Assembly (NCBI RefSeq): GCF_000300515.1
Contig: NZ_AMSI01000005.1
Coordinates: forward strand, 186,001 to 250,000
Length of the DNA stretch: 64,000 nt
Direction of reading: 5' to 3'
Source of the DNA: Nitratireductor indicus C115
GTDB taxonomy: Bacteria; Pseudomonadota; Alphaproteobacteria; Rhizobiales; Rhizobiaceae
Part shown: positions 1-7,744 of the stretch, in pieces
Layout of the letters: the number at the start of each line of letters is the position of its first letter
Position numbering within the stretch: position 1 is the stretch's first letter
Program-made: the position numbers and the translations under genes
Notes under the pieces: model-generated
The model's input: only the letters and a program-made list of their open reading frames with translations
Told to the model about the DNA's origin: nothing
Database searches by the model: none

Positions 1-44
1 CGGCCGTGCAGAACATGGACCTGATGCTGGAAGGGCGCGACTGA
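1..44 (+). CDS. 3' end of an unidentified upstream gene (partial)
   Basis: The reading frame beginning at base 3 is open and encodes AVQNMDLMLEGRD before a TGA at 42-44. The gene enters from the left edge and only 13 codons are visible. Its stop lies 9 bases before the start of the kinase gene at 54, so the two could be co-transcribed. The fragment is too short to assign a family. Confidence 0.45.
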   Translation, partial: AVQNMDLMLEGRD

Positions 45-53
45 GGCCCTTCC

Positions 54-881
54 TTGAAACCGCCTGCCTTTCCCGTCGCGTGGAACATCGTCTCGGCTCA
101 GCTCATGGCCGATACGCCCGCAAGCTTCGTCTGGGAGGTCCGTCGCGCTGACGGCAGCCGCGCCGTGGTCAAGGACATGAAGCCCGCCGGTCTCGAAAAC
201 GAGAAGACCGGCGCGCGCTTCCTGCAATGGCGCAATGGCCGCGATGCAGTCAGGCTTCTGGGCTGGGAAAACCAGGCCCATCTGCTGGAGTATGCCGGCG
301 ACCGTACGTTGCTCGACGAACTGAACGAGAAGGGTGACGAAGCGGCAAGCGAACTCGCCATTGAAATGCTCGTCCGACTGGGCGACGATTCAGCCCTTGA
401 CACCCCTCAAGGGCTGACTCCCCTCGATGAGCATTTCCGCAGCCTCTTTACCCGCGCCGACCATGATCGGCAAAACGGTCGCGAGACACTCTTCACGGAT
501 GCCGCGGACTGCGCGCGCAAGCTCATCGCGAACCAGCGCGACCTGCGTCCCTTGCATGGCGATTTCCACCACGAGAACATGCTTCACGGCCCGCGCGGCT
601 GGCTCCTGATCGACCCCGCAGGCGTTTACGGCGATGCCTGCTACGATGCGGCCAATCTCTTCTACAACCCGCTCGACAGGGATGATCTGCGCGGCGATCC
701 CGCCCGCGCCGAAAGGCTCGCCCGTCAGCTTGCGCGCCGGCTCGGGCGCGAGGAGAGCGATTTTCTCCTCTATGGTTTCGTGCATGCCTGTCTTTCGGCT
801 TCATGGCATCTTGGGGACGACAACCGGCAAGAGGCCGAACGCAGCCTCAACGTTGCTCGCGCCGTGCACGCCGCGCTTTAG
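54..881 (+). CDS. APH(6)/hydroxyurea-type phosphotransferase (aminoglycoside kinase-like)
   Basis: 275 aa. The fold is that of the aminoglycoside/hydroxyurea antibiotic resistance kinases (StrB-like APH(6)). The catalytic loop is seen as L-H-G-D-F-H-H-E-N around residues 167-175, and the Mg-binding I-D-P segment follows near residue 187, then the G-D-x-x-Y-D motif typical of this family. The family transfers phosphate from ATP to small substrates. Chromosomal members in rhizobia are often of unknown substrate, so real streptomycin resistance is not implied. The proposed start is a TTG at 54 with GAGG upstream; an ATG at 105 is an alternative. The TAG stop at 879-881 overlaps the left end of an IS, but the protein appears full length. 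Confidence 0.8.
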   Translation: MKPPAFPVAWNIVSAQLMADTPASFVWEVRRADGSRAVVKDMKPAGLENEKTGARFLQWRNGRDAVRLLGWENQAHLLEYAGDRTLLDELNEKGDEAASELAIEMLVRLGDDSALDTPQGLTPLDEHFRSLFTRADHDRQNGRETLFTDAADCARKLIANQRDLRPLHGDFHHENMLHGPRGWLLIDPAGVYGDACYDAANLFYNPLDRDDLRGDPARAERLARQLARRLGREESDFLLYGFVHACLSASWHLGDDNRQEAERSLNVARAVHAAL

Positions 882-958
882 GGCTAAAACCCAATCAGAG
901 TATTGAACAGGTTTGGCAAATCAGATTCTCTTCGTGCCAAGGCATGATGGAGGCGTTG

Positions 959-1381
959 ATGAGCAGGCTTTTCTGGTTGAGCGACGAGGCTTGGGCGGTG
1001 ATCGAGCCGCATCTGCCAACCAACCAACCCGGCGCTCATCGCACCGATGACCGCCGGGTCATCAGTGGCATCATTCACGTGCTGCGCTCGGGTTGCCGGT
1101 GGCAGGATTGTCCTGCCTGCTACGGACCGCCAACGACGATCTACAACCGCTTCCATCGGTGGTCGGCGCGCGGAATATGGCGACGATTGTTTGACGCCCT
1201 GGTGCAATCGAGCGATCGGGACATCCACATGATCGACAGCACCACGTCCAAGGCCCATCGATCGGCAGCGGGCGGAAAAGGGGGGCAGACGGCCAGGCAA
1301 TCGGCCGCTCGCGAGGCGGCAGGTCGACAAAAATCCATGCTGTTGTCGATAGCTGCGTCCGTCCCCTCGCGATCAATATAA
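959..1381 (+). CDS. IS5-family transposase, OrfA (N-terminal part)
   Basis: 140 aa from the ATG at 959, which has GGAGG five bases upstream. It begins MSRLFWLSD, as many IS427-type transposases do, and contains the DUF4096-type N-terminal DNA-binding region followed by the first catalytic Asp in M-I-D-S-T. The frame runs on past an A4G6 run at 1276-1285 and then loses similarity to transposases, ending at a TAA (1379-1381). From the A/G run onward the transposase reading continues in the -1 frame (OrfB). OrfA alone should not be a complete enzyme. Confidence 0.85.
   Translation: MSRLFWLSDEAWAVIEPHLPTNQPGAHRTDDRRVISGIIHVLRSGCRWQDCPACYGPPTTIYNRFHRWSARGIWRRLFDALVQSSDRDIHMIDSTTSKAHRSAAGGKGGQTARQSAAREAAGRQKSMLLSIAASVPSRSI
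1276..1285 (+). promoter_or_regulatory. A4G6 slippery run, probable -1 frameshift site
   Basis: Codons of OrfA across this run are AAA-GGG-GGG. Translating the -1 frame just after it gives a plausible continuation into OrfB (G-A-D-G-Q-A-I-G-R-S-R-G-G) that is open to the stop at 1710. IS5-family elements of this group commonly use such homopolymer runs for programmed frameshifting. A simple ancestral one-base indel would look the same, so function is inferred. Confidence 0.6.
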
Positions 1382-1413
1382 CGCCGGGACAGCGGGGGGA
1401 CGCGCCCATTGCC

Positions 1414-1710
1414 GTGCCGCTGCTCGCAACCCTGCCACCCGCCCGCCTATGTGCCGCCGACACCGCCTATGACAGCAATGTCTTGCGCGCGTTTCTCATC
1501 GCGCGCGGCACCGAGCCGGTGATCCCCAACAATCCAACTCGAAAGAACATCCAGCCATTCGATGCTGAAGCTTACAAGCGCAGAAACATCATCGAACGAA
1601 CCTTCTGCCGTCTCAAGGATTGGAGACGCGTCGCGACCCGATATGACAAGCTCGCAATCAACTTCGCAGCAACCTGCTACATAGCCGCAATCTTCACATG
1701 GTGGGCATGA
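1414..1710 (+). CDS. IS5-family transposase, OrfB (C-terminal catalytic part)
   Basis: 98 aa if counted from the GTG at 1414, but the frame is open back to the A/G run near 1276. The true product is therefore probably an OrfA-OrfB fusion (959-1710) made by -1 frameshifting. It supplies the second catalytic Asp (C-A-A-D-T-A-Y-D) and the glutamate motif R-N-I-I-E-R-T-F-x-R-L-K-D-x-R-R-V-A-T-R-Y, which are the D and E of the DDE transposase. No premature stop is seen. The stop codon overlaps the right inverted repeat. Confidence 0.85.
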   Translation: MPLLATLPPARLCAADTAYDSNVLRAFLIARGTEPVIPNNPTRKNIQPFDAEAYKRRNIIERTFCRLKDWRRVATRYDKLAINFAATCYIAAIFTWWA

Positions 1711-1724
1711 TTGAGTCTCGACCC

Positions 1725-1826
1725 TAGAGCATGTTGCAGTCAACTGGGATCACCTGACGTCCGCACAAATGCAAAAGCATGGAGATAGAACGGAGCAGCG
1801 TTTCTGCGAAACGATGAACCGCTCTA
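1725..1826 (-). repeat. Palindromic intergenic repeat, copy 1
   Basis: Read on the minus strand this has the same order as the copies at 18002, 36879 and 58261: an imperfect stem starting AGCGGTTC, a T-rich spacer, then a second stem around CGTCAGGTGATCCCA and TGACTGCAACATGC. It fills the whole gap between the IS (originally the kinase stop) and the heme A synthase stop. Both ends lie in YTAR: TTAG at the ctaA side, where it forms the TAG stop of ctaA, and CTAG at the IS side. It is more diverged than copies 2 and 4. Confidence 0.8.
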
Positions 1827-2948
1827 ATAGATCGCCTCCTCCTCAGCCTGCGGCACGTCACCCGGCATGGGATAAGATCCCTTCGCCGCCCGCCAATGGG
1901 CACAGGCGAAGAAGAGCAGGATAAGCGCAATGCCCTGATGGGTGAGCGCTACATCTATGGGCACAACCATCAAGAGCGTGGTGATGCCGATGGCCGCCTG
2001 AACCACCACCAGAAGAGCAAACAACACGGCACGCCGCGCGTGCGTCGTGCGCGGTTCGGCGCGCAGCACGAAGACCGCCTGCCAGATGGCTAGCGCCAGA
2101 AGCAGATAAGCGCCAAGGCGATGCACGAACTGAACGCTCTTCGGATTCTCGAAGAGATTGATCCAGAAGGGCGACTGGACGAACAGACCGCCGGGCACCA
2201 GCGAGCCGTCCATCAACGGCCAGGTGTTGTAGGTCATGCCGGCCCGCAGGCCCGCCACCAGACCGCCCAGATAGATCTGAAAGAGCACGGCGACGACCAT
2301 CCAGCCAGCAAAACGGCGCACGCCCTCACCGGCCCGACCGCCAGAATGCGGTGCGAGCCCACGCGCCACGAGCGCCGTGGCGGCGAAGATCAGGCAGGCG
2401 ATGGTGAGATGGGTTGCAAGCCGATACTGACTGACATCCACCCTGTCGACCAGGCCGGACGCCACCATCCACCAGCCGACTGCGCCCTGGAAACCGCCGA
2501 GGGCCAGAATGCCCAGAAGCTTGAGCTTCAAGTGGTCTTCCAGGCGTCCCGACAACCAGAAGAAGGCGAGAGGCAGGGCAAAGATGAAGCCGACGCTGCG
2601 GGCCAGAAGCCGATGCGCCCATTCCCACCAGAAAATGGTCTTGAATTCCGACAGGCTCATGCCTTTGTTGACCTGCTGGTATTCGGGAATCTGCCGGTAT
2701 TTGGCAAACTCTTCCTGCCATTCGGCCTCACCGATGGGGGGAATGACGCCGTGGATCGGCTTCCATTCGGTGATCGACAGGCCCGATTCGGTCAGACGGG
2801 TCGCACCGCCCACGAGCACCAGCGCAAAGAGCGTCAGGAGAACGACATACAGCCAATAGCGCACAAGCTTGCGGTTGCGCAGGAGCTGGTCCTGCGCAAC
2901 AGGCGCAGGCGTGGCGGCGGAAACGGTCATGTCCAATGTGGCAACCAT
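1824..2948 (-). CDS. ctaA: Heme A synthase (COX15/CtaA family)
   Basis: 374 aa. It converts heme O to heme A in the inner membrane for aa3-type cytochrome oxidase. About eight hydrophobic segments are present, with the conserved heme-ligand histidines in E-W-A-H-R, A-T-H-L-T, F-V-H-R-L-G and L-T-H-Q-G, and the N-terminal motif G-G-A-T-R-L-T-x-S-G-L-S-I-x-x-W-K-P. This is the alphaproteobacterial/mitochondrial COX15 type. The start is uncertain: an ATG at 2948 was chosen, 2930 is possible, and neither has a strong ribosome-binding site. Its TAG stop is formed at the edge of palindromic repeat copy 1. The small DUF2842 gene is divergent from it. Confidence 0.93.
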   Translation of the reverse strand: MVATLDMTVSAATPAPVAQDQLLRNRKLVRYWLYVVLLTLFALVLVGGATRLTESGLSITEWKPIHGVIPPIGEAEWQEEFAKYRQIPEYQQVNKGMSLSEFKTIFWWEWAHRLLARSVGFIFALPLAFFWLSGRLEDHLKLKLLGILALGGFQGAVGWWMVASGLVDRVDVSQYRLATHLTIACLIFAATALVARGLAPHSGGRAGEGVRRFAGWMVVAVLFQIYLGGLVAGLRAGMTYNTWPLMDGSLVPGGLFVQSPFWINLFENPKSVQFVHRLGAYLLLALAIWQAVFVLRAEPRTTHARRAVLFALLVVVQAAIGITTLLMVVPIDVALTHQGIALILLFFACAHWRAAKGSYPMPGDVPQAEEEAIY

Positions 2949-3093
2949 CTTTGTTGATGTGTTGCAGGTTAGGTGAACCAATGACGCGCATCTTGCAAGA
3001 AGAAGCCGCCTTCGCGCGACAAGCCGCCGCGCCATACGCGCGATTGCATATGCGCCTGCGGCCTTTTATGAAGCGGGGGGAAAGGTTTTTCGA

Positions 3094-3309
3094 ATGCCCG
3101 TACGCCTCAGGAAATTCATCGGCATGGTCGCGCTCGTGGCGCTCGTCATCGTCTATGCAGTGCTTTCAACCGCCGTGGCGGTGGCGCAGCTTGCCGAATC
3201 CGGCCCGCTCGTGCACCTGCTCTATTATCTTCTGACGGGACTTCTTTGGGTCGTTCCGGCCATGGGCATCATCAGCTGGATGGTCGGCAAGCCTGATCCC
3301 AGCGCCTGA
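3094..3309 (+). CDS. DUF2842 small membrane protein
   Basis: 71 aa with two hydrophobic helices (about residues 8-30 and 41-63) and the pattern expected of the alphaproteobacterial DUF2842 family, including the L-L-W-V-V-P-A-M-G-x-I-x-W-M stretch. The family commonly sits next to heme A synthase genes, as here, where it is divergently oriented. The function is unknown. A role near cytochrome oxidase assembly is suggested only by position. Confidence 0.75.
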   Translation: MPVRLRKFIGMVALVALVIVYAVLSTAVAVAQLAESGPLVHLLYYLLTGLLWVVPAMGIISWMVGKPDPSA

Positions 3310-3390
3310 CCGTCGATCATTCCTTCATCTTTTCGGCCTAGCCTGCTTCGACTGCCGCTGCGCGGCGGGCGGAAAAGCGCGCGACACGAG

Positions 3391-4587
3391 ATGAACACCG
3401 AAACCGGAAAGCAGACACAACGGCCTGCCGTCAGCCCGCGAGGGCTTGGCGCAACAATCGCACGCGCCGATGATGCTGGCTTGATGCGCTATCGTGCCGA
3501 CAGCGCGGAGGCGCTTTATATGCCCGCCCAGAGCCCCGAATGGGCGCAAGCCTGGGCATTGGGCGCATCCATGGCAGGCGAGAGCGCGGATATCGTCATC
3601 ATCCGCGTCGCCGACGGGCAAAGGCACATAACGAGCTTTCTTTGCGAAGTGGTACGCCAGGGTCCCTTCAAGGTCGCCCGCTTCCTGGGAGGCAGCCACG
3701 CCAATGGAAATTTTCCACTGCGCGCGCGAACCGAGTTTGCTGTCTCTTCGCAGGAGATCGTTTCGGCCATGACCGAAGCTGCGCGGCGCGAACGGCCCGA
3801 TATCGATCTTCTGATGCTGGAACGCCAGATCGAGAAAATCGAGGGCCTGGACAATCCGCTTCTTGCCTATCCGCACCGGCCAAGCCCGAATGTGTCGCTC
3901 GCCGTCGACCTTGACGGTGGTTTCGATGCCCTTCTTGCCCGCTCCAGCGGAAAGCGCAAACGCAAGCAGAACAGGGCGCAGGTGCGCCGTTTCGAGAGCG
4001 CAGGCGGCTTCCGCCGCATGGCCGCCACCTCGCGGGCTGAAAGCGACGCCCTGCTCGACGCTTTCTTCGCCATGAAGAAAGTGCGTTTCGCAAAGATGGG
4101 CATCCATGACGTTTTTGCACCCGCGGAGGTGAAAAACGCTTTTCGCGAGCTTTTCGGTGCGGCAACCGCTGAAGCCGATCCCAGATTCGTCATGCACGGC
4201 CTGGAGGTGGGGGGAAAGCTTCGCGCCGTGACCGGCTCAAGCCGTATCCGCGACAGGCTCATCTGCGAATTCAGCTCAATCAGCGAAGACGAACTGACCG
4301 ACGCCAGTCCCGGCGCCTATCTGTTCTACGAGAACATTCAGGAAGCCTGTCAGGAGGGGCTGTCCGTCTACGATTTCAGCGTCGGCGACGAATATTACAA
4401 GCGCCTGTGGTGCGATATCGAAACGGTGCAATTCGACACGCTGATCCCCCTCACGACAAAGGGCAGGATGCTTGCGGCGGGGCGCGTTGCTCTTGCCGCA
4501 GCGAAGCGGACCGTTACGTCGAACCCTCGCCTGCTTGCCGCCGCCAAGAGCCTGCGGAGGCGCATCGCATCACTCGGCGGGCAGTAA
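3391..4587 (+). CDS. FemAB/CelD-like GNAT-type acetyltransferase of a polysaccharide locus
   Basis: 398 aa, soluble. The central region (about residues 180-350) has the double-GNAT (Acetyltransf_6, BioF2/FemAB-like) pattern with K-R-K-R-K-x-N-R near residue 190, a conserved D-A-S-P-G-x-Y-L segment near 310 and Y-D-F-S-V-G-D-E-Y-Y-K-R-x-W near 330, typical of CelD-like acyltransferases in bacterial exopolysaccharide clusters. The predicted role is acylation of a surface polysaccharide or its precursor in the cytoplasm. It lies convergently next to the Wzc-like gene. The acyl donor and target cannot be read from sequence. Confidence 0.75.
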   Translation: MNTETGKQTQRPAVSPRGLGATIARADDAGLMRYRADSAEALYMPAQSPEWAQAWALGASMAGESADIVIIRVADGQRHITSFLCEVVRQGPFKVARFLGGSHANGNFPLRARTEFAVSSQEIVSAMTEAARRERPDIDLLMLERQIEKIEGLDNPLLAYPHRPSPNVSLAVDLDGGFDALLARSSGKRKRKQNRAQVRRFESAGGFRRMAATSRAESDALLDAFFAMKKVRFAKMGIHDVFAPAEVKNAFRELFGAATAEADPRFVMHGLEVGGKLRAVTGSSRIRDRLICEFSSISEDELTDASPGAYLFYENIQEACQEGLSVYDFSVGDEYYKRLWCDIETVQFDTLIPLTTKGRMLAAGRVALAAAKRTVTSNPRLLAAAKSLRRRIASLGGQ

Positions 4588-4668
4588 GGCTCTCTTTCGA
4601 GCAGGCGCCGGGGTGATCCCCCTCACCCAGCTTTTGAGGGAGGCCGTGGGCCAGCCCTGGTGGAGAGA

Positions 4669-6822
4669 TCAGGCAGCGTCACGGCCGGGAGGAGCTGGCG
4701 GAAGGGTTACGCCGGAAGGCGTTACCAGCGTGGGGCTTTCAATGCCGTTTGCACGCAACTCCTCAAGCGTCTCCACGGCAATCTCGCCATGATCCGGATC
4801 GAGGACGGCAACCATGACTTCCGTGTCGGCAGCGATAAGCTGACGGATGGCATCCGCATCGGCAGGCCCGCACTCCACGATCACCACATCATAGGCGGCG
4901 CCGAGCGATTCAAGAATGATGGGCAGGCGCGAGGCAGCCCGCATGGCCCGAACCGGGTCGGCGGTTCCGACCGGGATGACATGGGCTTCGGAGAAATGGT
5001 CCGAGTGAATCACATCGGCAAACTGAGCTTCGGAAGCCAGAAGATTGGTAATGCCGGTGAAAGCGATGCTTTCAAGCATGGGAAGAGAGGCAGCGCCCGA
5101 TGAGGTCAGGTCGAGCAAGAGGACGCGCAGGCCGGAATCGGCCACTTCCCGCGCCACGAGAACCGATGCGGCCGCGGCTTCATCCCCCTCAGGCGAAATG
5201 AACAATGCCCGCGAGGCGCCGCCGGAGATGAGCTTGTCGGAGGCCTCTTCCACATCGATCTCGCCGATCTTCGGCACAAGGGGCCGTTCGCTCTCATGCC
5301 GCTCGTCAACCGTGGCATAGCGCCCTGAAAGAAGCGAATTCCGCGCAGGCTTGTCGTCAATTTCGGCGGGCTCGGCGGGCTCCATCGGGACGGCAGGCAC
5401 CGGCTCGACATGATCGCGCTCGTCGCTAGGGCGCATCGCGCGGCCGCTGAAAAGTTCCTGCAACAGCGTGATGACCGCCATGACCAGCAAGGATGCGATA
5501 AAGGCGGCAACGGTGATCGGAACCACCTTCGGGAAATAGGGCTCGCCCGGCGTGATGGCGCGCGAAAAGATACGCACGTCGACAGGCAGGTAATTGCGAT
5601 CGCTGCGCGACACCGCCTCGCGATAGCGGGTCAGATAGGATTCCAGCAATTCGCGCTGGGCAGCCGCCTCGCGCTCCAGCGCACGCAGTTCCACCTGCTC
5701 TTCCTCGGCCTTGGCGGAGACCACCTTCAGGCGGTTCATTTCCGCGGTCAGTTCCGTCTCGCGCCGCCGGGCGGTTTCGGCTTCTGCATCAAGCGCGCCC
5801 AGGACCCGACCGGCCTCCGCGCGAATCTGCCCGTCGATATCGCCAAGCTGCGAACGCAGAGCCCGGATACGCGGGTGATTGCCCAGAAGCGTGGTGGAAA
5901 GATCGGCGATCTCCGCCTGCAATTCTGCTTGGCGCTCGCGCAATCTCTGGATCACCGGAGAAGCAAGGACCTCGGGCTGGGAATCCACTGGTGCGCCGCT
6001 CGACAGCGCAGACCGCACCGCCGACGCCTTTGCCTCGGCATCGGCCCGATTGGCGCGCATGCGCGACAGTTCGCTCGACATTTCCGCAAGCTGCTGCGTG
6101 GCAAGCACCGTATTGTTCTGGCCAAGAAGGAGATCGGATTGCGCGCGGTATTCGGCGACGCGGGATTCAGCGTCCTTCACGCGCTTGCGCAAATCCTCGA
6201 TCTCGGGCTCCAGCCACTGGGTGGCGCTGTTGTTGGATTGCAGCTTGGCCTCGCCTTGCATGGCGACATAGGCATCAGCCACCGCATTGGCGACTTCTGC
6301 GGCAAGGCGCGGGTCCTGCGAGGAGAATTCGATCACGATCACGCGGGAATTCTCGACACGATAGACGGTCAGGCGCTCGCGAAAAGCGCGCAGCACCCGC
6401 TCTTCCTGGGGAGCATTGCCGGGATCGCTCTTGAGGCCGGTCATCACCATGACCCGGGTGGCCAGCGAACCATCGCCACCGGAAAATTCCTCACGGTCGG
6501 CAAGCTTGAGCTTGTCCACCACCTGGGCCAGAAGCTCGGTGGAAGTCAAAAGCTCCACCTGGCTCGCCACCCCTTCCCCGTCAATATTGTTCTGATCGCC
6601 GCCCGTGCCGACCTGCGGCCGGGTAAAGACGGATTCTCGCGTTTCGATGAGCAGTCGGGTCTCGGCCTTGTATTTCGGCGTCGCCATGGACAACAGCGCG
6701 AACACAAGCCCCGTTATGACCAGCGCAGCGAGGAGAAGGCGCAGCCATTTGCGTCGGATGCCGGCGAAAAGCCGCCCGAGATCGACATCCACATCGCCCG
6801 CTGCCATGCTGCCATTGCTCAT
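4669..6822 (-). CDS. Wzc/ExoP/GumC-like polysaccharide co-polymerase with degenerate kinase domain
   Basis: 717 aa. Order: cytoplasmic N-terminus, TM1 (about 25-48), Wzz domain, long coiled coil (about 205-400), a proline-containing Wzz motif before TM2 (about 431-453), then a cytoplasmic BY-kinase-like domain from about residue 540. The family controls chain length and export in Wzx/Wzy pathways. Where BY-kinases have a Walker A motif (G-x-G-K-S/T), this protein reads S-P-E-G-D-E-A-A-A-A-S with no Lys, and there is no C-terminal tyrosine cluster, so autophosphorylation is unlikely. It is divergent from the Wza-like gene across a 325-bp region. The ATG at 6822 has GGGAG upstream. Confidence 0.88.
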   Translation of the reverse strand: MSNGSMAAGDVDVDLGRLFAGIRRKWLRLLLAALVITGLVFALLSMATPKYKAETRLLIETRESVFTRPQVGTGGDQNNIDGEGVASQVELLTSTELLAQVVDKLKLADREEFSGGDGSLATRVMVMTGLKSDPGNAPQEERVLRAFRERLTVYRVENSRVIVIEFSSQDPRLAAEVANAVADAYVAMQGEAKLQSNNSATQWLEPEIEDLRKRVKDAESRVAEYRAQSDLLLGQNNTVLATQQLAEMSSELSRMRANRADAEAKASAVRSALSSGAPVDSQPEVLASPVIQRLRERQAELQAEIADLSTTLLGNHPRIRALRSQLGDIDGQIRAEAGRVLGALDAEAETARRRETELTAEMNRLKVVSAKAEEEQVELRALEREAAAQRELLESYLTRYREAVSRSDRNYLPVDVRIFSRAITPGEPYFPKVVPITVAAFIASLLVMAVITLLQELFSGRAMRPSDERDHVEPVPAVPMEPAEPAEIDDKPARNSLLSGRYATVDERHESERPLVPKIGEIDVEEASDKLISGGASRALFISPEGDEAAAASVLVAREVADSGLRVLLLDLTSSGAASLPMLESIAFTGITNLLASEAQFADVIHSDHFSEAHVIPVGTADPVRAMRAASRLPIILESLGAAYDVVIVECGPADADAIRQLIAADTEVMVAVLDPDHGEIAVETLEELRANGIESPTLVTPSGVTLPPAPPGRDAA

Positions 6823-7147
6823 GCAAACGCTCCCAACGTTACATCGTGGCTGCGAACGCTATGCTTACAGGCCAGACACGATGCACGAAATCAAATCACC
6901 CGCCCGCGCAAGGACAGGCGCGGGCACTCAGGCTCGACCGGCACGGTAAACAGTTATAGTAACCACACGGTTAAGATGCAGCCGGCCTGCGCCCGCCCCC
7001 GGTGCGCCCCCAGGGTGCCACCGGCCCCTTCCCAAAGCTTATGGCCGCATCAGCGCTGGCTTTACCGGGCATTAACCCTAACGGAACGATAAGGGACAGG
7101 TACAGCCCTCATGGGGCGCTGATGACGTCAGAGGTTTGCAGTCGGTC
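6823..7147. promoter_or_regulatory. Divergent intergenic region between Wzc-like and Wza-like genes
   Basis: 325 bases with no credible gene. It must hold promoters for both directions. TATAGT at 6955-6960 resembles a -10 element on the plus strand and lies in the small dyad GTTATAGTAAC (6953-6963). A TTAACC-type motif occurs at about 6971 on the minus strand and at 7073 on the plus strand. No convincing -35 partner was found, so promoter placement is tentative. Confidence 0.35.
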
Positions 7148-7711
7148 ATGAAGAAAACCGTTTCCATTTTGCCGGCCCTTGTCGCAATTGCGGCGCTTGC
7201 CGGCTGTTCCGGTTATCGCCCCGCGCCTGCGGCCTTCCATGAGGCCCTCTACCAGCCCTATGTGCTCGACGCGGGCGACAATCTGCGCATCACCGTGTTC
7301 GACCAGGAAAACCTGACCAACACCTATAGCGTCGACCAGTCGGGCTATGTCGCCTTCCCGCTCATCGGGTCGGTGCCCGCGCGCGGCAAGACCACGAAGG
7401 AGGTCGAACAGGGCATAGCGGCGCGGCTGCGCCAAGGCTATCTGCGCGACCCCGACGTTTCGGTGGAAGTCGAGCGCTATCGTCCGGTCTTCATCATGGG
7501 CGAGGTCGGAGCACCGGGGCAATATTCCTATGTGCCCGGCATGACCGTCCAGAAGGCGGTGGCGGCGGCAGGCGGCTACAGCCCGCGCGCGAGCCAGGAA
7601 AGCGCCGATATCACACGCACCATCAACGGCAAGGTGATGACCGGCCGCGTGGTGACCTCCGACCCGCTTCTTCCCGGCGATACGGTTTATGTGCGCGAGC
7701 GACTTTTCTAG
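7148..7711 (+). CDS. Wza-type polysaccharide export lipoprotein
   Basis: 187 aa. A lipoprotein signal peptide ends at L-A-G-C, with the lipidated Cys near residue 20. A polysaccharide export (Poly_export/Wza N-terminal) domain follows, with L-D-A-G-D-N-L-R-I-T-V-F, then an SLBB-like segment (F-I-M-G-E-V-G-A-P-G-Q-Y). It is shorter than E. coli Wza (about 380 aa), like the rhizobial short export proteins. It is the outer-membrane partner expected for the divergent Wzc-like protein. Similar proteins belong to unipolar polysaccharide loci. An ATG at 7148 is preferred over a TTG at 7136. Confidence 0.88.
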   Translation: MKKTVSILPALVAIAALAGCSGYRPAPAAFHEALYQPYVLDAGDNLRITVFDQENLTNTYSVDQSGYVAFPLIGSVPARGKTTKEVEQGIAARLRQGYLRDPDVSVEVERYRPVFIMGEVGAPGQYSYVPGMTVQKAVAAAGGYSPRASQESADITRTINGKVMTGRVVTSDPLLPGDTVYVRERLF

Positions 7712-7744
7712 AGATTTCGACCTTTCTTGCCCGGACAGGCTTCC

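Larger units (their letters stand above)
881..1724 (+). mobile_element. IS5-family (IS427-like) insertion sequence, 844 bp
   Basis: The element is bounded by imperfect inverted repeats: 881-897 and the complement of 1708-1724 share 12 of 17 bases, beginning GGG and containing CAATCA. It is flanked by TA on both sides (879-880 and 1725-1726) in YTAR contexts: TTAG on the left and CTAG on the right. It carries two transposase frames in the -1 relation with a full DDE triad. Size, target and frame arrangement match the IS427 group, to which Brucella IS711 belongs. It separates the kinase gene at 54-881 from a palindromic repeat starting at 1725; its left end supplies the G of the kinase TAG stop. 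Confidence 0.88.

Noticed and set aside
2121-2957. Long plus-strand frame opposite ctaA
   Set aside because: It is rich in Gln, His, Arg and Glu in the pattern produced by the reverse complement of a membrane protein gene, and ctaA on the other strand has clear conserved motifs.
5410-7092. 560-codon plus-strand frame opposite the Wzc-like gene
   Set aside because: Composition (Arg/His/Ala rich, no recognisable domain) is that of an antisense shadow in GC-rich DNA, while the minus strand encodes a coherent Wzz/kinase-like protein.
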